Source: Bacteroidota bacterium (GTDB lineage Bacteria > Bacteroidota > Bacteroidia > Chitinophagales > Chitinophagaceae). Taken from it: 40,353 nt of DNA. The DNA lies in contig JAFAFR010000021.1 in assembly GCA_023423405.1 (NCBI GenBank), forward strand, positions 1 to 40,353. The letters run 5' to 3'. A program made the translations under genes and the position numbers. The notes beneath the pieces are model-generated. The model worked only from the letters and a program-made list of their open reading frames with translations. It searched no databases and was not told the DNA's origin. Below are positions 19,167-26,353 of this stretch, one piece after another (position 1 is the first letter of the stretch; each line of letters starts with the position of its first letter).

Positions 19167-20342
19167 TCAGTGTGCGGCTTCGAGTTGTTGAATACGATAC
19201 AGGAGAGACTGAAGCAGCTCCGATTGCGACTTGCGTTCCGACTCGAGCTTATCGATCTCTTTCTGCTGTTGAATGGCGTATAACGTGAGCTCTTCTATTT
19301 TCTGTAAAAGGGCCGCCTGGTTGGTAGCAATATCCAGGCCTTGCAGTTCTACTTCTTCTGCACTTTTTACTCCTGGGAGGTGACGGTGCTGCCGGATATA
19401 AGTTTCCACAGTATAGAGGTCAGGCAACTGGTAGTGCGGGTCAAAAACAAAATCCGGCCATCCGGTCGCCGTAACTTTCACTTTCCTTGCCCGCACTTCT
19501 CCATTCACAGCAAGCTTTCCTGCTGTGCCTGCGTTACCAATCACTACGTTGCCGCCATTGTCTTCCGCAAGCAGGCGCCGCCAGTTACCCCAGGCCGTTG
19601 AAGCTCCCGAGCGGATATATACCTGGCTGCTATCGGTAAAAGCCAGTTCATGGGCCATTCCGGAACTGTTGTCGGGGCCACTTCGCAGGCCCACGATGGA
19701 CGCCAGGCCCGAACCCGATCCGGGAAGAACGGCTGCTGAATGTGTTTTCAGTTGCGATACAAGTGCCGCGTTGTAATTGTCAGGGGCTGTCGATATGCTT
19801 CTCGTATCCAAAGCATATAACCTGCTGGCCCGCAAAGGACTAACCTGCAACTCACCGGTGCTGTCCAGGGAAAGGATGGAATCCCTTACCGTTGTTTTGC
19901 GGCTGAGCTTGAAAGCAAATACTCTTCCCGCTGAATCGATCTTCATTCTTTCGTTGGCATCGGCATCGCCCCCGGTATAAAACCGGATCACGCCATTGGC
20001 GCTGTAGTTCACCATGTGGAAACCGTTCGGCGCATTGGTGGACAGAAAAGAGGAAGAGGTTTTCCGGTAACCGGTGCTGAAATACCCTGAACCGATAACG
20101 CCCAGGTACATATCGTATCCGCTCATTTTGAAGCGTTGTTGTGCAACACCGTTGGTAGAGGAGGATGGGCATTCCAGTAACAACTTATCGAAATCGTAGG
20201 TACGAACGTGCAGGTTGCCGGCAATGGAAGCGCCGCCGAACGTGCCGATACCTACGTTTCCCGAAGCGGGAAAGGAGTTTTGGGAATACGCTGAAACGCA
20301 GAATAACAGGGTCGTGCATACGAGTAGTGCCGCTCTTTTCAT
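19167..20342 (-). CDS. Fibre-like exported protein with C-terminal chaperone-like coiled coil
   Basis: This 391-aa protein has signal peptide MKRAALLVCTTLLFCVSAYS. The mature part opens with the GNVGIGT motif common in Bacteroidota fibre/adhesin proteins. Central segments are Ser/Thr/Asn-rich and repetitive in style (DSAGRVFAFKLSRKT, DSTGELQVSPLRAS). Near residue 300 it carries the conserved stretch WPDFVFDPHYQLPDLYTVE followed by IRQHRHLPGVKSAEEV, then a long C-terminal coiled coil from about 340 (KIEELTLYAIQQQKEIDKLE). This layout resembles tail-fibre proteins with an S74-type intramolecular chaperone, but I see no obvious Ser/Lys self-cleavage dyad, so processing is unproven. It is the first gene of the unit, preceded by a 256-bp intergenic region with a perfect dyad. 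Confidence 0.88.
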   Translation of the reverse strand: MKRAALLVCTTLLFCVSAYSQNSFPASGNVGIGTFGGASIAGNLHVRTYDFDKLLLECPSSSTNGVAQQRFKMSGYDMYLGVIGSGYFSTGYRKTSSSFLSTNAPNGFHMVNYSANGVIRFYTGGDADANERMKIDSAGRVFAFKLSRKTTVRDSILSLDSTGELQVSPLRASRLYALDTRSISTAPDNYNAALVSQLKTHSAAVLPGSGSGLASIVGLRSGPDNSSGMAHELAFTDSSQVYIRSGASTAWGNWRRLLAEDNGGNVVIGNAGTAGKLAVNGEVRARKVKVTATGWPDFVFDPHYQLPDLYTVETYIRQHRHLPGVKSAEEVELQGLDIATNQAALLQKIEELTLYAIQQQKEIDKLESERKSQSELLQSLLYRIQQLEAAH

Positions 20343-20405
20343 AGAGTAGGGTTATGAGGGGTTATGTTTCCAGCGGCAAAAGAAATCAAAATTTCCCAAC
20401 CCTGC

Positions 20406-20425
20406 AATCCGTATTTATACGGATT
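20406..20425. promoter_or_regulatory. Perfect 9-bp dyad upstream of the Rhs unit
   Basis: AATCCGTAT-TT-ATACGGATT is a perfect palindrome with a 2-bp centre, 64-83 bp upstream of the start codon of the first gene of the unit. Reading the minus strand, the TTTCTTTTG near 20379-20387 is a poor -7 match, which would place the dyad close to position -45, where an activator would sit. A T-run on the plus strand (to 20429) also makes it resemble a terminator, but no plus-strand gene ends there and the stem is AT-rich. It is called an operator candidate only. The rest of 20343-20598 shows a 17-nt alternating purine/pyrimidine tract (20445-20461) and no gene. Confidence 0.5.
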
Positions 20426-20598
20426 TTTTAAGAGATATTTTTTTCGTACATGCGCGCGCGTTATGATATCTGTTTTTGTTGAAATACTTTAGTGCCCAAA
20501 GAAAAATGCACTGCCTGCAAACCTTGTGGCAGGTACGCACAGATCCGAAATATTGTTTGTTGCAACTGTAGGGGCAGCGTTATCCCCAACACCTCTCC

Positions 20599-21105
20599 TC
20601 AGCGCGGAAGCGCTTTGGCTTCATTTGCAACGCAGCCGCTTGCCTTTAGCAGCATTTCCTGTTGCTGCGGGGTCAGCGCGATGGTTGTCTTCTTGTCGTT
20701 GCGATCCGAGAAAGTGATCGACACCACTTTTTTGGTAGCCAGTTTCTGAAGCGATGCAGGAGTAAACTGCCCGCCTTTCATCAGGATATGAAAATAGCCG
20801 TTGCAATTGTCGCCACCGGTATTACGCAGCACCATTTTTTGTTTGCCACCTTCAAAAATAAAGAGGGCTTCCGAGCCTTCGCCGATGCAGTTGGCTGCGC
20901 GGTTCTGGATCACAAAAAAACAATCGATCTCTTTGGCTGTGGCATCTATATTGAGTTGCACACCCTGCAGATCCATGAAACCGGTGGATAATTTGGGCTG
21001 CCCGGAGAAATCATCGGTGCCTTTTTGCAGGCTGCAATCCTGTGCAGAAGCATGAAAACCCATTAGAATAAGTCCCAGTGTCAGAAGCCGGCGGAAGTTG
21101 TACAT
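20599..21105 (-). CDS. Small secreted protein, unknown function
   Basis: This 168-aa protein has signal peptide MYNFRRLLTLGLILMGFHASAQ. The mature part has five cysteines (in DCSL, IDCFF, NCIGE, DNCNG, SGCVA), suggesting disulfides in the periplasm or outside. There is a beta-rich middle and a helical end (LTPQQQEMLLKASG). I do not recognise a family. It is divergent from the GH20 gene with only 35 bp between start codons, so the two share an upstream region. It ends 256 bp before the start of the Rhs unit on the same strand; no convincing terminator separates them. Confidence 0.82.
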   Translation of the reverse strand: MYNFRRLLTLGLILMGFHASAQDCSLQKGTDDFSGQPKLSTGFMDLQGVQLNIDATAKEIDCFFVIQNRAANCIGEGSEALFIFEGGKQKMVLRNTGGDNCNGYFHILMKGGQFTPASLQKLATKKVVSITFSDRNDKKTTIALTPQQQEMLLKASGCVANEAKALPR

Positions 21106-21140
21106 GCGCCTAAAATAACAAAATCCTTATTTTCATCCGC

Positions 21141-23075
21141 ATGAAGCATTCCATGATATTGTTAAGATTCGTTTTTCTGCTGCTCCTGCCCGCACTGCAC
21201 CCGATGGCCCAGAACAGCAGTCCCGCTGCCACCAGCCCGCTTGCACTGATACCGCAGCCCTTGTCGACCCAAACCGGCACAGGCAGCTACCGGCTGGAAA
21301 ACCCTGTTACGATAGCCGTCCGGGGCACACAAAACCTGCCGCAAAACTTCCTGGAAATCTTCCGTCAAAAACTGCAAAGGGCTACCGGCTTCACCACCGA
21401 ACTGGCGAAAGCAGACGCCGCAGGCAGCAGCGCCATCGTGCTGGAGCTGTTGCAAAACCGCGACCCCGCACTGGCGGCAGAAGGCTACCGGTTAGAGGTA
21501 ACCGAAAAAGGCATTCATATCCGCGCCAACACTCCAGCGGGACTGTTTTACGGCACCCAAACACTCTGGCAGTTGTTGCCACCGGAAATAGAAAGTTCCA
21601 CACCCATTACAGGAAAAACCTGGGAAATCCCGAAAGTATCGGTAACCGACCGGCCGCGTTTTGGCTACCGTGGTCTTATGCTCGATGTGGCACGGCACTT
21701 CTTTACCAAACAGCAGGTGAAGGACTTTATCGACAATATGGTGAAGTACAAGTACAACCGGCTGCACCTGCACCTCTCCGACGACCAGGGCTGGCGCCTG
21801 GAAATCAAAAGCCTTCCGCGGCTTGTGGAAATAGGCGCTTACCGGCCCGAGAGAACCGGCCGCTGGGGCGAATTCCGCAAGCCTGATTCCACCGAAGCCA
21901 GGAATTACGGCGGCTATTACACGCAGGAGGATATGAAAGAGATCATCCGCTACGCCGCAGACCGGTTTGTCAGCATTCTTCCGGAAATTGATGTGCCCGG
22001 CCACAGCATGGCCATCATTGCGGCTTACCCCGACCTGGTGTGCACGCCCGGCTCCTACCAGGTCAATGCAGGCAACCGTTTTATGATATGGCCGCCCGGC
22101 GGACATTTTTATGGAACAGAAGACAACAACCTCTGTCCCGCCAATGAACAGGTCTACGTTTTCCTCGATAAGGTATTTACCGAAATTGCTGCGCTTTTTC
22201 CCTATGAATACATTCATATGGGCGGTGATGAAACCTATAAGGGCTTCTGGGAAAAATCGGCTGCCATTAAGGCATTGATGGCCCGCGAAAAGCTGAAAGA
22301 CATGGATGCCGTACAAAGCTATTTTGTAAAGCGGGTGTCGAAGATCATCCATTCAAAAGGAAAAAAAATGGTGGGCTGGGATGAGATCCTCGAAGGCGGC
22401 CTGGCGCCCGGCGCTATTGTCATGAGCTGGCGCGGCGAAGCAGGCGGTATTGCCGCGGCAAAACTGAAACACCCGGTCATTATGTCGCCTTCTACCTATA
22501 CTTATGTAGATCTCTACCAGGGCGACCCGCTGGCCGAACCACCCACCTATTCCATGCTGCGGCTGCGAAAATCTTACGACTTCAATCCCGTGCCTGCAGG
22601 CATTGATTCTTCCTATATCATGGGTGGGCAGGCCAATCTCTGGAGTGAACGGCTGCACACCGTTCGCCACGCGGAATACATGCTGTGGCCCCGGGGCTGG
22701 GCAGTGGCGGAATCGGTGTGGAGCCCTGCGGCAGCTAAAAACTGGCCCGATTTCATCCGGCGCACAGAAGCGCATTTCCTCCGCTCCAACCAGGCAGGCA
22801 CCAATTATTCCACCAGCCTCTACGACCCCATCGTTACGGTGCAGAAAATAAAAGACAGTACCTTCCAGGTGAAACTGGAGACGGAAGTCGCGGGGCTCGA
22901 TATCCATTACAGCTTTGACGAATTTCCGCCCGATAATTTTTACCCTGTTTACAGCGCACCGCTGCTTTTTCCAGAAGGAGCCGGCAACCTTAAGATCGTT
23001 ACCTACCGGAATGGCAGGCAGATGGGCAAACTCATCACGCTGCCAATGGCAGAATTACGAAAAAGGATGCGCTGA
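21141..23075 (+). CDS. Beta-N-acetylhexosaminidase, glycoside hydrolase family 20
   Basis: This 644-aa enzyme removes terminal N-acetylglucosamine or N-acetylgalactosamine from chitin oligosaccharides and glycans. A signal peptide (residues about 1-23) points to the periplasm or outer membrane. Residues about 30-160 are the GH20 N-terminal beta-alpha domain (PLALIPQPLS, GTQTLWQLLP). The catalytic barrel starts near 165 (RPRFGYRGLMLDVARHFF) and runs to about 510 (VRHAEYMLWPRGWAVAESVW). The catalytic pair is D363-E364 in HMGGDETYKGFW, the usual substrate-assisted mechanism. HLHLSDDQGWRLEIK and EIDVPGHS are further family hallmarks. The C-terminal about 80 residues are a small beta domain often found in such enzymes. 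Full length for the family. It stands alone on the plus strand, not in a visible SusCD-type locus. Confidence 0.97.
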   Translation: MKHSMILLRFVFLLLLPALHPMAQNSSPAATSPLALIPQPLSTQTGTGSYRLENPVTIAVRGTQNLPQNFLEIFRQKLQRATGFTTELAKADAAGSSAIVLELLQNRDPALAAEGYRLEVTEKGIHIRANTPAGLFYGTQTLWQLLPPEIESSTPITGKTWEIPKVSVTDRPRFGYRGLMLDVARHFFTKQQVKDFIDNMVKYKYNRLHLHLSDDQGWRLEIKSLPRLVEIGAYRPERTGRWGEFRKPDSTEARNYGGYYTQEDMKEIIRYAADRFVSILPEIDVPGHSMAIIAAYPDLVCTPGSYQVNAGNRFMIWPPGGHFYGTEDNNLCPANEQVYVFLDKVFTEIAALFPYEYIHMGGDETYKGFWEKSAAIKALMAREKLKDMDAVQSYFVKRVSKIIHSKGKKMVGWDEILEGGLAPGAIVMSWRGEAGGIAAAKLKHPVIMSPSTYTYVDLYQGDPLAEPPTYSMLRLRKSYDFNPVPAGIDSSYIMGGQANLWSERLHTVRHAEYMLWPRGWAVAESVWSPAAAKNWPDFIRRTEAHFLRSNQAGTNYSTSLYDPIVTVQKIKDSTFQVKLETEVAGLDIHYSFDEFPPDNFYPVYSAPLLFPEGAGNLKIVTYRNGRQMGKLITLPMAELRKRMR

Positions 23076-23178
23076 CCGGGCCTTTGTTAAAAAATTGGCT
23101 GCTTTTAGGGATTTATTCCGAATATGTAGCACGGGAATTGCTGTAGAAAAGTCCTGTTTAACCGTTTAGTGAGATCGT

Positions 23179-23463
23179 ATGCAGATAAAATTTGTTAAAA
23201 ACATCCAGTTCACCCGCCTGATCAAAGCAGATGGCCGCCTCCGGGAATTTAATTTTCGCAAGATGGTGCAATTGCAGGAAACCCTGTTCTCTATTGACGT
23301 GGTGGACGACAGGGGCAACCGTGTTATGTTCCGGATGCGCAAGCAGGACAACGACTGGAGCATCATTCCGCAGCCCCTCCCGGCATGGGTGCAGTCACAG
23401 GAAAAAGTACTGAGCGATATGATCGTGGAAGAGCTGAATATCCAAACCTACCCGGTAATTTGA
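23179..23463 (+). CDS. Conserved-looking small protein, unknown function
   Basis: This 94-aa protein has no signal or membrane segment. The sequence alternates strand-like stretches (MQIKFVKNIQFTRLIKADG, ETLFSIDVVDDRGNRVMFRM) and ends with a helix (SQEKVLSDMIVEELN), which suggests a compact cytoplasmic beta-sheet protein. I do not recognise the family. It lies 103 bp after the GH20 gene and 44 bp before cysM, on the same strand. Codon use looks like its neighbours, supporting a real gene. Confidence 0.75.
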   Translation: MQIKFVKNIQFTRLIKADGRLREFNFRKMVQLQETLFSIDVVDDRGNRVMFRMRKQDNDWSIIPQPLPAWVQSQEKVLSDMIVEELNIQTYPVI

Positions 23464-23507
23464 TTTTTCTGTAATATCTTTCCATCCTGCACGTTAATAA
23501 AAACTGT

Positions 23508-24389
23508 ATGGCTGGAATTCTTGACCTGGTGGGAAATACTCCGCTGGTTGAACTCAAAAAAGTTATTGTCAACCCCGCTGTAACCATTCTTGCTAAGCTG
23601 GAAGGGAATAACCCGGGGGGCAGCGTAAAGGACCGGGCCGCTTATGGCATGATCAGGGGTGCGATGGACCGCGGAGAAATCCGCGACGGCATCAAACTGA
23701 TCGAAGCCACCAGTGGCAACACCGGCATAGCGCTGGCTATGATCGCCGGTTTATTCGGTGTGGAGATTGAGCTGGTAATGCCCGAAGATGCAACCCGCGA
23801 AAGGGTAATGGGCATGGAAGCCTTTGGCGCCAAAGTGGTGCTTACGCCCAAAGAGAAATCTATGGAAGGCGCCATTGATTATGCCAATGCGCAGGTGGCC
23901 AAAGGCGGATACCTCATGCTCAACCAGTTTGGCAATCCGGATAACTGGGCTATGCATTACCGTACTACCGGTCCCGAGATCTGGCGCGATACCGAAGGCA
24001 AGGTTTCTCATTTCGTATCGGCCATGGGAACCACCGGCACCATCATGGGCGTATCCCGTTTTTTGAAAGAACAGAACAAAGAAGTGCAGATCGTAGGTTG
24101 TCAACCCACCGACGGTTCCCGTATTCCGGGTATCCGTAAATGGCCCGAAGCCTATCTCCCTAAAATATTTGACAGGAGCCGCATAGACCGCGTCATCGAA
24201 CTGGCGGAACAGGATGCGCGCACCATGGCCGTACGCCTTGCCCGTGAAGAAGGCATTTTCTGCGGCATGAGCAGCGGCGGCGCCGTGCACGCAGCCGTGG
24301 AACTCTCACGCGAACTCAGCAGCGGCACCATCGTGTGCATCATCTGCGACCGCGGCGACCGTTATCTTTCTTCTGATCTTTTTGGTTGA
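23508..24389 (+). CDS. cysM: Cysteine synthase B (O-acetylserine sulfhydrylase)
   Basis: This 293-aa PLP enzyme makes L-cysteine from O-acetylserine and sulfide in the cytoplasm. The PLP lysine is K41 in NNPGGSVKDRAAYGMI. The substrate loop is EATSGNTGIALAMI. The glycine-rich phosphate-binding loop is AMGTTGTIMGVSRFL, and CGMSSGGAVHAA carries the serine that contacts the pyridine ring. Length and the NNPGGSVKDR form fit the CysM branch better than CysK (which usually has NPxxSVKDR and about 310 aa). The next gene starts 8 nt after its stop, so the SET-domain gene is probably co-transcribed. Confidence 0.96.
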   Translation: MAGILDLVGNTPLVELKKVIVNPAVTILAKLEGNNPGGSVKDRAAYGMIRGAMDRGEIRDGIKLIEATSGNTGIALAMIAGLFGVEIELVMPEDATRERVMGMEAFGAKVVLTPKEKSMEGAIDYANAQVAKGGYLMLNQFGNPDNWAMHYRTTGPEIWRDTEGKVSHFVSAMGTTGTIMGVSRFLKEQNKEVQIVGCQPTDGSRIPGIRKWPEAYLPKIFDRSRIDRVIELAEQDARTMAVRLAREEGIFCGMSSGGAVHAAVELSRELSSGTIVCIICDRGDRYLSSDLFG

Positions 24390-24397
24390 AATTTTCC

Positions 24398-24811
24398 ATG
24401 AACAATTCTCTTCTTCGTTACAGGTTGCTCAATGCACCCAGCCGCATCGATGGCACCGGTTGTTATGCCGGGCAGTCCATTCCCGCACGCAAAAAGATCG
24501 GCGACATTGCAGGCGAAATCATTCCCCTGCGCGAAGCCAGGCGAAGGGTGAAGCACCAGCAAAGGGCCGCCATGGTTGAATTTGGCGATGGCTATGCACT
24601 CGACGCCAGCGTGCAGCCCAATGCATTGCGTTATGTGAATCACTCCTGCAAACCCAATGCTTACATGCGCTGCTGTTTTCAGAAAGTGGAGATCTATGCG
24701 CTGCGCCGTATCCGCAAGGGAGAAGAGATCACCTGCAACTACGGTGAAACACACCACGATGGAAAACTGCCCTGCAATTGCGGCGCTCCTGGCTGCCGGG
24801 GACGGCTCTGA
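24398..24811 (+). CDS. SET-domain protein-lysine methyltransferase, small bacterial form
   Basis: This 137-aa protein carries the full set of short SET motifs: the N-terminal SAM-binding start (RIDGTGCYAGQSIPARKKIG), the knot sequence NHSCKPN (81-87), the catalytic-tyrosine motif EEITCNYG (Y115) and a post-SET cysteine cluster (C126, C128, C133) that would bind zinc with C84 or C113. SET enzymes move a methyl group from SAM to lysine; the bacterial target is unknown here. ATG 24398 is chosen over the in-frame TTG at 24386, which would overlap cysM. It follows cysM by 8 nt. Confidence 0.92.
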   Translation: MNNSLLRYRLLNAPSRIDGTGCYAGQSIPARKKIGDIAGEIIPLREARRRVKHQQRAAMVEFGDGYALDASVQPNALRYVNHSCKPNAYMRCCFQKVEIYALRRIRKGEEITCNYGETHHDGKLPCNCGAPGCRGRL

Positions 24812-24846
24812 ATATTAACAATATCCACAACCTGTGTATAAGTAAC

Positions 24847-24879
24847 TTTGCACGCAGAGGGTTGTGTCGATTATATTTG
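24847..24879 (+). promoter_or_regulatory. Bacteroidota-type promoter for phoH
   Basis: A TTTG (24847-24850) and a TATATTTG (24872-24879) with 21 bp between them match the -33/-7 elements of the Bacteroidota sigma factor. A second -7-like box, TAACTTTG (24843-24850), overlaps the -33 element and may be an alternative promoter. Both lie between the SET-domain stop and the phoH start proposed at 24913. Confidence 0.45.
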
Positions 24880-24912
24880 GTTAGCCCTCATGGAATATTA
24901 AACTGCAGCGCA

Positions 24913-25884
24913 TTGACAGAAAAAATAATCAATCTCGAGACCGTTAACCCCATTGAATTCTTTGGCGTAAACAACGGCAAGCTGGATATCCTCAAAAAGA
25001 AATTCCCCTTACTGAAAATCCTGTCAAGGGGTACCCAGATCAAACTCAGCGGAGCACCCGAACAGGTAGACACTGCGCGGGAAAAAATAAACCTCATTGT
25101 GCAATACCTGGAAAGGAACGGGCATATGAGTGAAAATTATTTTGAGCAGATACTGGGTGGCGATGACGCGGAGACGGTCGACAATTTTGTGGACCGCAAT
25201 CCCAACGACATACTTGTTTTTGGTCCCAACGGCAAAACCGTTAGGGCCCGTACAGCCAACCAGAAAAGGATGGTGAGCGGAGCTGATAAGAATGACATCC
25301 TCTTTGCGATTGGTCCGGCCGGTACCGGTAAAACCTATACCGCCGTGGCGCTGGCGGTAAGGGCGCTCAAGAACAAGCTGGTTAAAAAGATCATCCTTAC
25401 CCGCCCGGCCGTGGAAGCCGGTGAAAGCCTTGGTTTTTTGCCGGGTGACCTGAAGGAAAAAATCGACCCTTACTTACGCCCATTATACGATGCACTGGAT
25501 GACATGATCCCTGCAGACAAGCTCGGTTACTACATGAGCAACCGTACCATTGAAATTGCACCCCTGGCATACATGCGCGGCCGTACGCTGGACAATGCAT
25601 TCATCATCCTGGACGAAGCGCAGAACGCGACCGACCTCCAGTTGAAAATGTTCCTGACCAGGATTGGCGCCAATGCCAAAGCCATCATCACTGGCGACCT
25701 TACACAGGTAGATTTGCCGAAAAACCAAAAAAGCGGCCTGGAGAAAGCACTCCGCATCCTGAAAAACGTCGATGGCATTTCCCATATCGCCCTCGATGAA
25801 GAAGATGTTGTCCGTCACCGCCTGGTAAAAGCCATCATCAGGGCTTACGACAGAGAGAAGGAGCGCGAACAACAGGCATCCTGA
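24913..25884 (+). CDS. PhoH family ATPase (PhoH-like/YbeZ type)
   Basis: This 323-aa cytoplasmic P-loop protein has an N-terminal KH-like region (residues about 15-70, IKLSGAPEQVDTAREKI), then a PhoH domain with Walker A GPAGTGKT (K140), Walker B FIILDEAQNA (D234), and the sensor-like ITGDLTQVDLP. The family is linked to RNA metabolism and ribosome-associated functions (YbeZ with YbeY). Start choice: the frame is open further upstream, but the family normally begins close to EKIINLETVNPIEFFGVNN. The TTG at 24913 (MTEKIIN...) fits this and lies downstream of a good promoter; no ATG is available there. Upstream starts would place the N-terminus inside the SET gene. Confidence 0.93.
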   Translation: MTEKIINLETVNPIEFFGVNNGKLDILKKKFPLLKILSRGTQIKLSGAPEQVDTAREKINLIVQYLERNGHMSENYFEQILGGDDAETVDNFVDRNPNDILVFGPNGKTVRARTANQKRMVSGADKNDILFAIGPAGTGKTYTAVALAVRALKNKLVKKIILTRPAVEAGESLGFLPGDLKEKIDPYLRPLYDALDDMIPADKLGYYMSNRTIEIAPLAYMRGRTLDNAFIILDEAQNATDLQLKMFLTRIGANAKAIITGDLTQVDLPKNQKSGLEKALRILKNVDGISHIALDEEDVVRHRLVKAIIRAYDREKEREQQAS

Positions 25885-25904
25885 TTCGTCACCCGAAAGA
25901 CCTG

Positions 25905-25932
25905 GGCGTCGGCACATAGCTGGCGCCTTTTT
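25905..25932 (+). terminator. Rho-independent terminator after phoH
   Basis: GGCGTCGG / CTGGCGCC can pair over 8 bp (two G-T wobbles) around a 7-nt loop CACATAG and is followed directly by five T. It begins 20 nt after the phoH stop. It stops immediately before the -7 box of the next gene. Confidence 0.6.
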
Positions 25933-25934
25933 AT

Positions 25935-25942
25935 TATGTTTG
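25935..25942 (+). promoter_or_regulatory. -7 box TATGTTTG just before a lipoprotein gene
   Basis: A perfect TAnnTTTG match ends 5 nt before ATG 25948. If used, transcription would begin at or next to that ATG, giving a leaderless or nearly leaderless message. The box contains another ATG at 25936, which is why the later ATG is preferred as the start. No clear -33 TTG was identified; the terminator occupies part of that space. Confidence 0.45.
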
Positions 25943-25947
25943 CAGCT

Positions 25948-26340
25948 ATGAAACGACTCCTGCTGTTCTTCCTGGCAATCGCTGCTATGACTGCCTGCAA
26001 CAACGAAGCCGGCTATACCCGCGCAGAAGATGCGCAGGAGGCAGGCAGAGAATTTATACGCGCCTCCCTCGATGGAAATATCTCCCGGGCGAACTTTTAT
26101 CTCCTGAAGGACTCCGCGAACCTCATGGTTTTTGATAAATGGAAAAGCAATTACCAGCACCTGACCACGGAAGAAAAAGTAGCTTACAAGGAAGCCAATA
26201 TCCTGCCTTCCAAAATTGAGAACATCGACGATTCTACCGTCAGCTATACCTATTCCAACAGTTTCAAAAAAGAATCCACTACGCTGACAATCGTAAAAGT
26301 GAATGGCGAGTGGCTGGTTGATCTGAAAGACATCCATTAA
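25948..26340 (+). CDS. Small lipoprotein with DUF4878-like (NTF2-type) look
   Basis: This 130-aa protein has a short lipoprotein signal, MKRLLLFFLAIAAMTAC, with C17 as the lipidated residue. The mature part (EAGREFIRASLDGNISRANF, then YSYTYSNSFKKESTTLTIVKVNGEWLVDLKDIH) has the order helix-helix-strands typical of small NTF2-like/DUF4878 lipoproteins, where the last strands end in 'NGEWKVDL'. It is 13 nt upstream of ppa and may be co-transcribed. The function is not known. An upstream ATG at 25936 would add four residues and lies within the likely promoter. Confidence 0.85.
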   Translation: MKRLLLFFLAIAAMTACNNEAGYTRAEDAQEAGREFIRASLDGNISRANFYLLKDSANLMVFDKWKSNYQHLTTEEKVAYKEANILPSKIENIDDSTVSYTYSNSFKKESTTLTIVKVNGEWLVDLKDIH

Positions 26341-26353
26341 ACATTTTATTCCT

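Noticed and set aside
1..20342. Type IX secretion C-terminal sorting domain in the exported giants
   Set aside because: The visible C-termini (2554-, 740-, 391-, 370- and 248-aa proteins) lack the short beta-rich sorting domain I would expect; the end of the YD-repeat protein is outside the window and cannot be judged.
20571..20587. GGGG/CCCC hairpin after the 168-aa gene
   Set aside because: No U-run follows on the minus strand, and the arms are only four bases plus a mismatch.
21492..22352. A 286-codon minus-strand open frame
   Set aside because: Antisense to the GH20 catalytic domain, which has all expected motifs.
24778..24912. Longer PhoH reading with 45 extra N-terminal residues
   Set aside because: It would begin at a TTG within the SET-domain gene; the extra residues do not resemble the family, and the promoter boxes lie inside this segment.
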